Below, piece by piece: positions 20,930 to 30,334 of a DNA stretch of 64,000 nucleotides (positions are counted from its first letter, which is position 1; each line of letters opens with the position of its first letter). A model generated the notes under the pieces. The model had not been told where the DNA came from. It did no database searches and worked only from the letters and a program-made list of their open reading frames with translations. The stretch covers positions 5,001 to 69,000 of the forward strand of contig NZ_FNCS01000001.1 of NCBI RefSeq assembly GCF_900100665.1, written 5' to 3'. A program made the translations under genes and the position numbers. Origin of the DNA: Pelagibacterium luteolum (GTDB lineage: Bacteria; Pseudomonadota; Alphaproteobacteria; Rhizobiales; Devosiaceae).

Positions 20930-22162
20930 ATGGCCCTGCCCGTATCTCCTCTCGCTCCCAAGACCTATGCCACACCGCCCGCCATCGCAGGCGTGCGCTT
21001 TGCCACGGCGGAAGCGGGTATTCGATATAAGGGTCGCACGGACGTCCTCCTGGCGGTTTTCGACGAGGGAACCGCCGTTGCGGGCGTCCTGACACGTTCG
21101 CTCTGTCCGTCCGCCGCAATCGATTGGTGCCGGCAGAATTTGAGCGGTGGAACAGCGCGCGCGCTCGTGGTCAATTCCGGCAATGCCAACGCCTTTACGG
21201 GTCTCAAGGGTATCGAGGCGGTGTCGCTAACTGCCGAACTTGCGGCCCGTGCCGTCGGCTGCGCGACAAGCGAAGTGTTTCTCGCCTCGACCGGTGTCAT
21301 CGGAGAACCGCTCGATGCGAGGAAATTCGATGGCGTTCTCGACGCACTGACCCAAAAATTGTCTGCTGAGCCGTGGATGGAGCCCGCCAAGGCGATCATG
21401 ACAACCGACACTTTCGCCAAGCTGTCCGAAGCGACGCTGGAGATCGACGGGGTCACGATCAATATTGCGGGCATCGCCAAGGGCTCGGGCATGATCGCTC
21501 CGGACATGGCTACCATGCTCAGCTTCGTCTTTACCGACGCGCCGATAGCCGCGCCGGTACTTCAGGCCCTGCTCACAAAACACAATGCCACGAGCTTTAA
21601 CGCCATAACCGTCGATAGCGACACCTCCACGTCGGACACTTTGTTGGCCTTCGCGACGGGCAAGGCGGCAATCGATCCGATTGCAAGTCTCGACGATCCC
21701 CGCGCCGAAATCTTTGGCGAGGCGCTGAGCGATGTCCTTTTCGACATGGCGATGCAGGTGGTGCGGGATGGCGAAGGCGCGACAAAATTCGTGACCGTCA
21801 ATGTGAGTGGCGCAACCAGCGATGAAAGCGCTGCCAAGATCGCCCGATCCATCGCCGACTCTCCGCTCGTAAAGACGGCCATTGCCGGTGAGGACGCCAA
21901 TTGGGGCCGGATCGTCATGGCCGTGGGCAAGGCCGGCCAGCCCGCAGACCGCGACAAGCTTACCATCGCGTTTGGCGATCACGTCCTGGCACGTAACGGG
22001 CAGCGGGCAGCAGAATATTCCGAAGATGCCGCCACCGCCTACATGAAGGGCGAAGAGCTTTCGGTATCGGTGGATATCGGGCTGGGCGCTGGACACGCCA
22101 CAGTTTACACCTGCGATCTGACGCATGGTTATATCGACATCAACGGCAACTACCGGAGCTAG
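20930..22162 (+). CDS. argJ: Bifunctional glutamate N-acetyltransferase / N-acetylglutamate synthase
   Basis: A 410-residue ArgJ that transfers acetyl from N-acetylornithine to glutamate (and may also use acetyl-CoA), closing the acetyl cycle of arginine synthesis. The autoprocessing site is seen in [13 protein letters not shown], where the chain is cut before Thr to give alpha and beta subunits. [10 protein letters not shown] and [14 protein letters not shown] are further signatures, and the C-terminus ends in [10 protein letters not shown] as usual. Its stop codon directly abuts the next ATG. Confidence 0.97.
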   Translation: MALPVSPLAPKTYATPPAIAGVRFATAEAGIRYKGRTDVLLAVFDEGTAVAGVLTRSLCPSAAIDWCRQNLSGGTARALVVNSGNANAFTGLKGIEAVSLTAELAARAVGCATSEVFLASTGVIGEPLDARKFDGVLDALTQKLSAEPWMEPAKAIMTTDTFAKLSEATLEIDGVTINIAGIAKGSGMIAPDMATMLSFVFTDAPIAAPVLQALLTKHNATSFNAITVDSDTSTSDTLLAFATGKAAIDPIASLDDPRAEIFGEALSDVLFDMAMQVVRDGEGATKFVTVNVSGATSDESAAKIARSIADSPLVKTAIAGEDANWGRIVMAVGKAGQPADRDKLTIAFGDHVLARNGQRAAEYSEDAATAYMKGEELSVSVDIGLGAGHATVYTCDLTHGYIDINGNYRS

Positions 22163-22927
22163 ATGGTGTCCACCATCGCACAAACCGAAGCGGCGTTTCT
22201 GAAAGCCTGGCCGGCGCTCGAGACGGTGAGCGATGGACAATGGTGTGCCCGGTTCGGGAACGGTCTGACCCGGCGGGCCAATTGCATCCAGGTCAACGAT
22301 GCCGACGACGATGGTGATGGCGATGCTGCGGCACGGCTGAAAAATCTCGCCGCCCTTTACGACGACCGCCGCCTCCTGCCCTATTTTCGCGTCACCCCGC
22401 TGACAGGGCGCGCCACGTTTGACGCTCTGGTCCAGGCGGGTTGGGCAGCAAGCGATTATGCACTGATCATGCAGATGCCAATCGGAGAAACCGTTGGCGT
22501 GGACGGCGAGTGCGTCGTGACTTCGCCTGACGATCAGGACTTTCTGGCCGCCCAGAGCGCATTGCAGGGCTATGGTGGGGAAAATGCTACGACGTTTGCC
22601 AAATTGATCGCCAAGCTCGACAGCCCTGCCGTCGGGCTGACCATCTATGACAGCGACGGGACAGCGCTCGCCTCACTCTTGTGTGTCGAGGCGTCTGGCA
22701 TCGGTGTGTTCCTCAACGTCTCGACTGCACCAGCAGCGCGGCGACAAGGACTTGGAACACGGCTTATGGCCTCGGCGATCAGTTGGCTGGCCGAGAATGG
22801 CGCGACAGAGGCTGCCCTTCAGGTCGCAGCAGACAATCGCGCCGCCGTCGCGCTCTACCTATCGATGGGCTTTAGCTACCGCTATCCCTATCACTACCGC
22901 AGGCGGCTGGAGACGAAAGCGTCATGA
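22163..22927 (+). CDS. GNAT family N-acetyltransferase
   Basis: A 254-residue protein with a C-terminal GNAT fold: APAARRQGLGTRLMASAISWL is the acetyl-CoA pyrophosphate-binding motif, and DNRAAVALYLSMGF is motif B. The N-terminal half is less conserved and contains an acidic DADDDGDGD stretch. Substrate unknown. It begins at the base after the argJ stop and overlaps the Nudix gene by ATGA, so the three are probably one transcript; argJ-GNAT-mutT is a common alphaproteobacterial order. Confidence 0.9.
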   Translation: MVSTIAQTEAAFLKAWPALETVSDGQWCARFGNGLTRRANCIQVNDADDDGDGDAAARLKNLAALYDDRRLLPYFRVTPLTGRATFDALVQAGWAASDYALIMQMPIGETVGVDGECVVTSPDDQDFLAAQSALQGYGGENATTFAKLIAKLDSPAVGLTIYDSDGTALASLLCVEASGIGVFLNVSTAPAARRQGLGTRLMASAISWLAENGATEAALQVAADNRAAVALYLSMGFSYRYPYHYRRRLETKAS

Positions 22928-23322
22928 AGATCATCCTTGTCGTTGCCTGCGCGCTCGTCGACGCCGATCGGCGCGTGCTGATTGCACAGCGCCCGGAGGG
23001 CAAGCAATTGTCGGGGCTTTGGGAATTTCCCGGTGGCAAGATCGAGATCGGCGAGACGCCCGAAGCAGCGCTGATCCGCGAATTGTCGGAAGAATTGGGT
23101 ATCGAAACGAAAGAGGCCTGCCTTGCGCCGCTGACATTCGCCAGTCACACCTATGCCGATTTTCATCTCATGATGCCGCTCTATGTGTGCAGGAAATGGC
23201 AGGGGACGCCCATCGCACGGGAACACGCGGCGCTAAAGTGGGTGCGGCCGCAGGCGCTGCACGATTATGCCATGCCAGCCGCCGATGAACCGTTGATTGC
23301 CCCTTTGATCGACCTATTGTGA
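22924..23322 (+). CDS. mutT: MutT-like Nudix hydrolase (8-oxo-dGTP diphosphatase)
   Basis: A 132-residue Nudix protein. The complete Nudix box starts at residue 38 with GGKIEIGETPEAAL and ends RELSEELGI, matching GX5EX7REUXEEXGU. LIAQRPEGKQLSGLWEFPGGK is typical of MutT, which hydrolyses oxidised dGTP and prevents A:T to C:G transversions. It is coupled to the preceding acetyltransferase by a four-base overlap and its 3' end overlaps the DUF1003 gene tail-to-tail by nine bases. Confidence 0.93.
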   Translation: MKIILVVACALVDADRRVLIAQRPEGKQLSGLWEFPGGKIEIGETPEAALIRELSEELGIETKEACLAPLTFASHTYADFHLMMPLYVCRKWQGTPIAREHAALKWVRPQALHDYAMPAADEPLIAPLIDLL

Positions 23323-23883
23323 GCTCGATCGGCTGGCAATGACCGCCTTGGTCAAGCGCTCGATCTGTTCCTGCTGTTTGATGATAAGCGCCTGGAGGTC
23401 GTGCTCGCGCATTTGGTCGAGCTTGTCATGGAGCGCCATGATCTCCACCTCGGCCTTGAGATTGACTTCATAATCGTGCGCCGCGGCTAGACGATCTTTG
23501 ATCGCCTGCCTGTTTTGACTCATCATGATGATAGGAGCCTGCAGCGCCGCCACCATCGAGAGCATCAGGTTGAGAAAGATAAACGGGTAAGGATCAAAGG
23601 CATTAATCGCCAGGACGATATTGCTCGCTACCCACAGGACAAGAAAACTCACGAACAGTATTATGAAGGTCCATGAGCCGCCAAAGCTCGCGATCGCATC
23701 GGACATGCGATCTCCAAAGCCAAGCTTATCCAGATAGTCTTCGCTGACGTCACGGGCGAGCGTGCGGCGCGAAAGAGCGCGTTTGAGCACGCCGTGTTCG
23801 ACGCTGGAAAGGGCATCGACGTCCTTTCCAAAGTAGCGGCTGGAACCGCGTGCCAGGCGGGACTCGAAATCATCATCAGTCAT
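23314..23883 (-). CDS. DUF1003 family membrane protein
   Basis: A 189-residue protein with two membrane segments (about 70-93, FIILFVSFLVLWVASNIVL, and 103-125, PFIFLNLMLSMVAALQAPIIMMS) followed by the DUF1003 signature MSQNRQAIKDRLAAAHDYEVN and a charged coiled coil. The N-terminal part is cytosolic. Function is unknown. ATG 23883 (MTDDDFES) is preferred to an upstream in-frame start. It lies downstream of the phytochrome gene on the same strand. Confidence 0.88.
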   Translation of the reverse strand: MTDDDFESRLARGSSRYFGKDVDALSSVEHGVLKRALSRRTLARDVSEDYLDKLGFGDRMSDAIASFGGSWTFIILFVSFLVLWVASNIVLAINAFDPYPFIFLNLMLSMVAALQAPIIMMSQNRQAIKDRLAAAHDYEVNLKAEVEIMALHDKLDQMREHDLQALIIKQQEQIERLTKAVIASRSSSQ

Positions 23884-23938
23884 GGCGCATCCTCTTGGGG
23901 TGTTGCCCCTCAAGTTTACGCCCGGCGGCTACCCAACG

Positions 23939-26512
23939 CTACGGCTGTGGGGCAAGCGCCCGTACAAGCGCTGCCGCAAGGGTGGACGCGTCAAATGGCT
24001 TGTTGACCCGCTCCTTGTCCTGATGCGCTTCAGGGAACGATACGCCGTCCGCATAGCCTGATGCGAAAATGAACGGGATGTCACGCGCCGCAAGCGCGTC
24101 GGCCACCGCAAAACTCGTCTCACTGCCCAGATTGACGTCGAGAACAGCAAAGCCGATCGGCGCGCTTTCGATGATCTTTATCGCCTGCGTGACATTGGAC
24201 GCCATCTCGATCTCGCTGCAGCCGAGATCGCGCAACACCGCCTCGCAATCCATAGCGATGATCACATTGTCTTCGACCACCAGCCCCCGACCCTCCGGGA
24301 ATTCGACTTCGCCCGGGCGCGCGAGAGACACCGACGCCGCGCGAGAGACTGTTCCGTCCAGATCAACGATATGGTCGGAGGGAATGCGCAGGATGACGCG
24401 GAGGCCATCGATACGGTAATCGGTTTCAACGACGCCGCCGAGATCGTGTGTAATCGAGCGATGGATCACCACCGAGCCGAAGCCGCTCTCCATCGGCGCC
24501 TTGACGGCAGGTCCGTCGCGCTCGATCCAGCGGATCTCCAGCCATCCCGCAGCGTCTCGTTCGAGATGAATGGCGACGGTGCCGCGCTTGTCACACAGGG
24601 CGCCGTATTTGGCGGAATTGGTCGTGAGTTCGTGAATGACGAGCGCCAGCGCCGAAAAGCTCCGCGGCTCAAGGCCTACATCCTGGCCCGATACAATCAC
24701 CCGCTCTGACTTCTCGGCGAGGTAGGCGCCGGTTTCATTGGCGATGAGATCGAGCAGCGACCCGGCATTCCACTGCCGCTCCGTTAGCTGATCATGGGCC
24801 CGCGCCAGTGCCTGCACGCGATCATCGAGGGTCTCGACGAACTCGGCCGTCGTGCGATGCGGTGTGTGGACCTGCCGGATGAGGCCGCGAATGAGGCCAA
24901 GGATATTGCGGACCCGGTGGTTGAGTTCAGCGATCAGCAATTCCTGGCGCTGCCGCGCGGTGCGGCGTTCGCCTTCGATCAGATCGGTATGCTTGAGAAT
25001 GACTTCGAGCAGGCTGACCCGCAGCGCCTCGGCCAGCCTGATCTGCCCCGGGCTCCATGGAACGGACTGGCCCTCGGTGATCTGGCGCCAGATTTCAAAA
25101 CTCTTGCGTGGCGTGAGGCGGTCGCCAAGTGGACCGACACTCACCGGCTTTTGCGGATTGCCCGCCCATTTGACCTCGCGCGGCATCTCGCGGCGGAAAA
25201 ACACCAGATAGTCGCGCGGCGAGCGGGAGATGGGAATAACCAGCATGCCGGATGCGACCGGCGCATAGTCCGCAGCGGGCGGATGTATGGCGCGAATCTC
25301 ATGGCTGACATAGATCGAGTTGGAAGCCGTCCGATTGAGAAAATGGGTTAGCGCATCGAACTGCTCTCGCGTCGGGGTCTTCTCCCAAAGCTCGACGTCT
25401 CCGTCGATGGTCATGGCGATGCCGTCGCATTCGACGAGTTCGGACATCTCATTAAACATCGACCGCAATTGAGACAGCGGACCCTGTTCGGGCCCGACCA
25501 TACGCAGAACCTTGTGGTGAAACCTCTGGGCGCGCTGCTCGGCGGAAATTTCGGACTCGCGGATCTTGGCGTCGAGCGCTAGCGAAAACACCTGCCCCAC
25601 CAGTTCCGCGGCCGTTCGAACATTGAAGGGGACTCGCCGGGGGCCATAATGGTGACAGGTGATCAGTCCCCACAGGCGCCCCCTCACCATGATCGAAATC
25701 GACATCGACGCGCCAACGCCCATATTGCGCAGATACTCGAGGTGAATGGGCGAAACCGAGCGCAACACCGAGTTCGAGAGATCTATGGGCATGCCATCGG
25801 CCATGGTCGCGGGCACGATCTCATGGGCTGGTCCATCGACGTCGGCAATGATGCGGATCATGTTGCGCTTGTAGAGTTCGCGCGCCTGCCGGGGAACGTC
25901 CGAAGCCGGATATCGCTGCCCCATAAAACTATCGATCTCACGTCGACGCGACTCGGCGACGACCTCACCGCTTTCGTCGTGGAGGAACTTGTAGATCATC
26001 ACCCGATCAAATCCGGTCAGGACTTGAACAAGACTGGCGCCGGCCTTGCAGAGCTTGTCGACGGTTTCCGCACCCTGCAGCCGCTGCACAATGCGGCGCA
26101 CCATCGATTCATTGCTCTCGATGCCCGGCCGCGAGGGCTCGCACTCGATGATGATCAGTGATCCTGAAACATGGACCGCGGCATCGCAGGTTTCGCCATT
26201 CTCGGTGAGTTGCGTTGTAAAGACGCGCTCGACGTCGTTTTCCCCGGTCAGGTGCTGGACGTGATTGCGGATGGAATGCAGAAACTGGCTATCGGCGAAA
26301 TTGCCCAATGGATGACCGATCGCGGCATCGGGGTCTACACCGAGCCATTCGGCGGAATTGGTCGAGATGTACTGAACGATCCAATCGAACGAAACCGCGA
26401 CCAGAAATCCAAAGCCCTGAATACGACCGAGCCTATGGATGGGTTCGCGATCACAGTTTGTGAGATCGACTTCGGTAGCCGGCAACGCGCCAGCATTAAA
26501 GTTTTCATTCAT
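23939..26512 (-). CDS. bphP: Bacteriophytochrome hybrid: PAS-GAF-PHY, HWE-type histidine kinase, receiver
   Basis: An 857-residue red/far-red photoreceptor. The photosensory core is complete: biliverdin-attachment Cys20 (NCDREPIH), GAF with PASDVP and SPIHLEYLRNMGVGAS, and PHY with the tongue motif PRKSFEIW. The motif after Cys20 reads RIQGFG rather than the usual IQPHG. A HWE/HisKA_2-type kinase follows (phospho-His in ELNHRVRNILG; N-box HELTTNSAKYGAL), then a receiver with phospho-acceptor Asp in FAVLDVNLG. The receiver is on the same chain, so output may be short-circuited or shared. It overlaps the heme oxygenase gene by ATGA, so chromophore supply is coupled. Confidence 0.93.
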   Translation of the reverse strand: MNENFNAGALPATEVDLTNCDREPIHRLGRIQGFGFLVAVSFDWIVQYISTNSAEWLGVDPDAAIGHPLGNFADSQFLHSIRNHVQHLTGENDVERVFTTQLTENGETCDAAVHVSGSLIIIECEPSRPGIESNESMVRRIVQRLQGAETVDKLCKAGASLVQVLTGFDRVMIYKFLHDESGEVVAESRRREIDSFMGQRYPASDVPRQARELYKRNMIRIIADVDGPAHEIVPATMADGMPIDLSNSVLRSVSPIHLEYLRNMGVGASMSISIMVRGRLWGLITCHHYGPRRVPFNVRTAAELVGQVFSLALDAKIRESEISAEQRAQRFHHKVLRMVGPEQGPLSQLRSMFNEMSELVECDGIAMTIDGDVELWEKTPTREQFDALTHFLNRTASNSIYVSHEIRAIHPPAADYAPVASGMLVIPISRSPRDYLVFFRREMPREVKWAGNPQKPVSVGPLGDRLTPRKSFEIWRQITEGQSVPWSPGQIRLAEALRVSLLEVILKHTDLIEGERRTARQRQELLIAELNHRVRNILGLIRGLIRQVHTPHRTTAEFVETLDDRVQALARAHDQLTERQWNAGSLLDLIANETGAYLAEKSERVIVSGQDVGLEPRSFSALALVIHELTTNSAKYGALCDKRGTVAIHLERDAAGWLEIRWIERDGPAVKAPMESGFGSVVIHRSITHDLGGVVETDYRIDGLRVILRIPSDHIVDLDGTVSRAASVSLARPGEVEFPEGRGLVVEDNVIIAMDCEAVLRDLGCSEIEMASNVTQAIKIIESAPIGFAVLDVNLGSETSFAVADALAARDIPFIFASGYADGVSFPEAHQDKERVNKPFDASTLAAALVRALAPQP

Positions 26513-27090
26513 AGACCGGCTACGGCTCCAAGGACTTCATCGTGGGTAAGTGCGCGCTCGAACGCTGCAAATACGGCATTGGCAGCGGCAACCGCCGCCT
26601 TGGTTTCTGCCCCCGAGAAATCCAATGTGTCCAATCTCGAAACAAAACGCGGCCAAAGTTTGAGCCCTTCGCCGTGATCGAGGTAACGCGTTGCCGTTCC
26701 GCGCAAGGCGGGATCCACAGAGCGGGACAACACTGCGCCACCGAGCCGAGATCCTTCGAGGACATAGGCAACGCCAATAAGTTCGGGAGCAGTCGTGCCC
26801 ACTTGATAGGGCTCGGCGAACGGGCGTGACAGTCCTAGCGCCTCGATATCCTCGAGCAGGAATTCGGCGCGCCTGTGCTCGGGCCACTCAGGGAAAATGG
26901 GCAGGAGACCGCGCTGGGTCAGTTGCTGTTCAAGGGTCGGAACAAGCCGGGCATGCCAGACGAGAAACGCGCCATAATCGTCCTGATCATAGAGCTCGAA
27001 CAGGCTCGCCAATCGGTCGAGCCGCTCATGGGCAGGTCGCGTTCCGTCCCGAAGAGCGAAACGCAGGCTTTTGTCAGACGCAAGTGGCAT
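26509..27090 (-). CDS. bphO: Biliverdin-producing heme oxygenase
   Basis: A 193-residue BphO-type heme oxygenase that opens heme to biliverdin IXalpha, iron and CO, supplying the chromophore of the phytochrome encoded just downstream. Proximal heme ligand His21 lies in TRPAHERLD, and the distal helix contains YVLEGSRLGGAVLSR. Length is normal. It is the first gene of a two-gene operon (four-base overlap with bphP), and a GGAAC-N17-CGTT stress-type promoter lies 60 bases upstream. Confidence 0.93.
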   Translation of the reverse strand: MPLASDKSLRFALRDGTRPAHERLDRLASLFELYDQDDYGAFLVWHARLVPTLEQQLTQRGLLPIFPEWPEHRRAEFLLEDIEALGLSRPFAEPYQVGTTAPELIGVAYVLEGSRLGGAVLSRSVDPALRGTATRYLDHGEGLKLWPRFVSRLDTLDFSGAETKAAVAAANAVFAAFERALTHDEVLGAVAGL

Positions 27091-27150
27091 ATGAGAGGGG
27101 ACCTCAAGACGTGATTTGCCCGAGGGTTAGCGACACCCCCAACCGTTTGA

Positions 27151-27176
27151 AACGCGAGGACGTTGCATTTGGTTCC
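27151..27176 (-). promoter_or_regulatory. Candidate EcfG (general stress sigma) promoter of bphO-bphP
   Basis: On the minus strand GGAAC (27172-27176), 17 bases, then CGTT (27151-27154): the established consensus for the alphaproteobacterial general stress sigma factor EcfG. It is 60 bases before the bphO start and points toward it. Control is inferred from sequence alone. Confidence 0.55.
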
Positions 27177-27189
27177 AGTTGGACCGAAA

Positions 27190-28209
27190 TCAACCGCCGG
27201 GATTGACGGGCACCGCTTGTGTCTGCGCGGTCCCACCGCCAAATGGCGTCATGATGGTGCTAAAGAACCCGTCCACCGCATTGTTGATCGCCGCGCCGCG
27301 CGCTTCGAGCTCGGCATCGGCATTAATGCGGCGCTGCTCGGCCGTTGCTGCTGCAGCGTCGGCCTCTGCGAGCCGGGTGACGGCGCTTTGGAGCGCAATG
27401 GCATCGGCTGATTGCTTGGCCATAAAGGCGGAAACGATCGTCTGATCCGCGGTGATCGCGGGGCAAACGCCGGCGATCGACGCAGCAGCGCTGGCCGCAG
27501 AGGGCTGGCGGAAAACGTAGCGACCTTCACATACGTCCCAGCTCGGAGGCTGGTTGGCGACTTCAAAGAAGTCGTAGCCTTCCTTGATATTGGTCCAGAA
27601 ATCGAAATGCGGGCTGTTCTGATGACGCGCCAGATTTTGGGGCGTCATGCGGAACGGAAATATCTGAACCTCAAAGGCACGATTGCCGCCGGTAAACGAT
27701 TCGCGCGCGAGGGCATAGATTTCGGCGATCTGGTCGTCTTCCATGGCGTAGCACCCGGCCGAAGAACAGGCGCCATGGACCATGAGATGGCTACCGCTTC
27801 GGCCGTGGGTGCGGTCGAACTTATTGGGGAAGCCGAGATTGAACGCCAGATGGTAGTTTGAGTTGGGGTTCATCAGGCCCGGCGTGATCGTATAGAAGCC
27901 CTCGGGCGCCTGCCGGTCGCCTTCATAGAATTTGGGACCCAGCTCGCCTGACCAGGTGCAGATCTCATAGGATTTAAAAAGCCGGTAGCGACCGTCGGCC
28001 GTCTGTTTCCAGACCTCGAGCGTATCTTCTTCCTTAAAGATGCGCACCATCATCGCAGCGCCAGGCGAGGAGCCCATGGCGGTGAGCTGCATTTTGGCGG
28101 CGCTCGAGAGCGGGACGAGATGGCGGCCATCGCCTTCCAATGGCGAACACGACGCCAATGCGCCTGCCATCAGAAGAGTGACGACCAAAAGGACGTATTT
28201 CCGGAGCAT
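27190..28209 (-). CDS. L,D-transpeptidase family lipoprotein (YkuD domain)
   Basis: A 339-residue cell-wall enzyme. The N-terminus is a lipoprotein signal with lipobox LASC (Cys21), so it is anchored in a membrane facing the periplasm. The YkuD catalytic motif is visible as SHLMVHGACSSAGCYAM, with conserved His and nucleophilic Cys. Such enzymes form 3-3 peptidoglycan cross-links or attach lipoproteins. The C-terminal 100 residues are Ala-rich, probably coiled coil, ending in a Gly/Thr/Pro tail. It lies upstream of bphO on the same strand but about 100 bases apart with its own promoter between. Confidence 0.9.
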   Translation of the reverse strand: MLRKYVLLVVTLLMAGALASCSPLEGDGRHLVPLSSAAKMQLTAMGSSPGAAMMVRIFKEEDTLEVWKQTADGRYRLFKSYEICTWSGELGPKFYEGDRQAPEGFYTITPGLMNPNSNYHLAFNLGFPNKFDRTHGRSGSHLMVHGACSSAGCYAMEDDQIAEIYALARESFTGGNRAFEVQIFPFRMTPQNLARHQNSPHFDFWTNIKEGYDFFEVANQPPSWDVCEGRYVFRQPSAASAAASIAGVCPAITADQTIVSAFMAKQSADAIALQSAVTRLAEADAAAATAEQRRINADAELEARGAAINNAVDGFFSTIMTPFGGGTAQTQAVPVNPGG

Positions 28210-28351
28210 CTATGCCGTGACCCTGACTTAACCTTACTCTTTTGCGTCCCCCGCGCCCGCCCAGTCATGGCAGATCAGGGTTAACGCCCGGTAAGGCTTT
28301 GTCCGCAATCGACGCTAATTTCGCGCAAATTGCAAGATTCGGCCGTCACGA

Positions 28352-29311
28352 TCAGGTGAGGTTGGTCCCGATGGCGAGGAATTTTTCGCGCCTCAACTCA
28401 CGGATTTCCAGAGGCCCAAGATCGTCGCCAAACTCGCTCAGGAACTTCATGATCTCGGCTTTGGTGTCGGCCATGACCTTTTCAGGATGACGATGCGCGC
28501 CACCCACGGGTTCTTCTATGATTCCATCGATGACCTTGAGCGCCATCAGATCCTGCGCGGTTATCTTTTGAGCTGCAGCCATGTCCTGCGCCTTGCCGGC
28601 ATCGCGGAAAAGGATCGAGGCACCGGCCTCAGGCGAGATGACCGAATAGACGGAATGCTCGAGCATGAGCACCCGGTTGGTCGCGGCAATCGCGATCGCT
28701 CCGCCAGAGCCGCCTTCGCCGATGATGATGGACAGATTGGGCACTCCGATTTCCAGGCATTTTTCGGTCGATCGAGCGATCGCTTCAGCCTGTCCACGCT
28801 CTTCAGCGCCGATACCGGGATAGGCGCCGGCAGTGTCGACGAACGAAATGACCGGCAAACCGAACCTGTCGGCCATTTCCATGATGCGTACGGCCTTTCG
28901 GTAGCCCTCAGGCCGGGCCATCCCGAAATTATGCTTCAAGCGGCTCTCGGTGTCATTGCCCTTTTCCTGCCCCAGGATGGCAACCGGCACGCCGTCGATA
29001 CGACCAAAGCCTGCTTGGATCGCAGGGTCCTCGGCAAACTTGCGGTCGCCTGCGAGAGGCGTCCACTCGGTGACGATCGATTTGAGATAATTTGAGAAAT
29101 GCGGGCGCTGCGGGTGACGCGCGACCTGCGTTTTCTGCCAGGGGGTGAGCTTTTTGTAGACGTCCTTGAGCGCCTCTTCGGCGCGCTGCTGCAGACGCGA
29201 AACCTCATCCCCGATCGAGACAGCCTGATCGGTCTGGGCAAGGGATTTGAGCTCGGCGATCTTGCCTTCGAGCTCGGCAACTGGCTTTTCGAAATCGAGA
29301 TATGACTGCAT
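28352..29311 (-). CDS. accA: Acetyl-CoA carboxylase carboxyltransferase subunit alpha
   Basis: A 319-residue AccA. With AccD it transfers carboxyl from biotin to acetyl-CoA, making malonyl-CoA for fatty acid synthesis. The N-terminal helical MQSYLDFEKPVAELEGKI, the crotonase-like core with FVDTAGAYPGIGAEERGQ, GEGGSGGAIAIA and SPEAGASILF, and the tail LGPLEIRELRREK are all family features. Length is standard. Neighbours are xerD upstream and the L,D-transpeptidase downstream on the same strand. Confidence 0.97.
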   Translation of the reverse strand: MQSYLDFEKPVAELEGKIAELKSLAQTDQAVSIGDEVSRLQQRAEEALKDVYKKLTPWQKTQVARHPQRPHFSNYLKSIVTEWTPLAGDRKFAEDPAIQAGFGRIDGVPVAILGQEKGNDTESRLKHNFGMARPEGYRKAVRIMEMADRFGLPVISFVDTAGAYPGIGAEERGQAEAIARSTEKCLEIGVPNLSIIIGEGGSGGAIAIAATNRVLMLEHSVYSVISPEAGASILFRDAGKAQDMAAAQKITAQDLMALKVIDGIIEEPVGGAHRHPEKVMADTKAEIMKFLSEFGDDLGPLEIRELRREKFLAIGTNLT

Positions 29312-29431
29312 GCAATCTGCCCGTTTCGGGCAACCTTCTCATGTTTGTTGCGGCCTCGCCAGCCCTAGGGCGGCGCGGCTAGGCTCTATGGTCCCAAAGT
29401 GGCCGGAAAGTGTCGATTAGCCTCGCCCATG

Positions 29432-30334
29432 TCAAGAACTCCCCTCCGACAAAGGGTGATGATCGTCGAGGAGTTTGCGCAAATGCGCGTCGAGCACATG
29501 GGTGTAGATCTGTGTTGTCGATATATCTGCATGCCCTAAAAGCATCTGGACGACGCGCAGATCAGCTCCGTTCTGGAGCAGATGGCTGGCAAAAGCATGT
29601 CGCAGAACGTGGGGCGAGACCGCCGCTGCGGACAGCCCCGCCCGTGCCGCAAGTGACTTGAGGTCACGAGCGAAAACCTGGCGGGCCAAATGCCCCTCAG
29701 CGCCGGACGCCGGAAATACGAAGCGGTCCTTCTCCCGACCATCGAGCCAGGCATGGAGAGCGTCGCGTGCCTTGTCTCCCATTGGGACAATGCGCTCTTT
29801 GTTGCCTTTGCCTTTGATCGTGAGATAGTTCGCCTCGCGCGTGACGGCCCGGCGCTCGAGCGCGACAAGTTCAGATACCCGCATGCCCGTGGCATAGAGC
29901 AACTCGAGCAGAACATGGAGGCGGATATCTTTTTCCTCGCCTGCTGCGGCCTCCGTTTCCGCCAGGACAAGCAGCCGGTCGACATCGTCAACCGATAGGA
30001 CCTTGGGTAGCCCTCGCCCAGGTTTCGGCGCGACGATGATGCGCGTGGGATCATCGGTCTTTATCGCCTCAGCGACCAGGAAACGGTGAAATTGCCGTAC
30101 GGCGCTGAGGCGGCGGGCGCTCGAGTTGGCCGACAGTCCATTCGCGCTCAACGCAGCCAGATAAGCCGAAATGTCTTCCCGGTCTGCGCCGCTGAGCATT
30201 CGTGACCGCCCGGCGAGAAAGCCGCTATAATCGAGAAGATCGCGGCGATAGGCATCGATGGTGTTTGTCGCAGCCCCGCGCTCGGCGCTCATCATTTCGA
30301 GAAAGGCTTCGACCAGATGCAATTCGGCTGTCAT
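29432..30334 (-). CDS. xerD: Site-specific tyrosine recombinase XerD
   Basis: A 300-residue tyrosine recombinase. The N-terminal SAM-like core-binding domain (5-90) is followed by the catalytic domain with Arg in YATGMRVSE, HVLRHAFASHLL, and the final GHADISTTQIYTHV with the nucleophilic Tyr. With XerC it resolves chromosome dimers at dif. Length and lack of cargo genes argue against a phage integrase; its chromosomal position next to aroK/aroB is conserved in this order. Its start overlaps the stop of the 50-residue gene at 30331. Confidence 0.93.
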   Translation of the reverse strand: MTAELHLVEAFLEMMSAERGAATNTIDAYRRDLLDYSGFLAGRSRMLSGADREDISAYLAALSANGLSANSSARRLSAVRQFHRFLVAEAIKTDDPTRIIVAPKPGRGLPKVLSVDDVDRLLVLAETEAAAGEEKDIRLHVLLELLYATGMRVSELVALERRAVTREANYLTIKGKGNKERIVPMGDKARDALHAWLDGREKDRFVFPASGAEGHLARQVFARDLKSLAARAGLSAAAVSPHVLRHAFASHLLQNGADLRVVQMLLGHADISTTQIYTHVLDAHLRKLLDDHHPLSEGSS

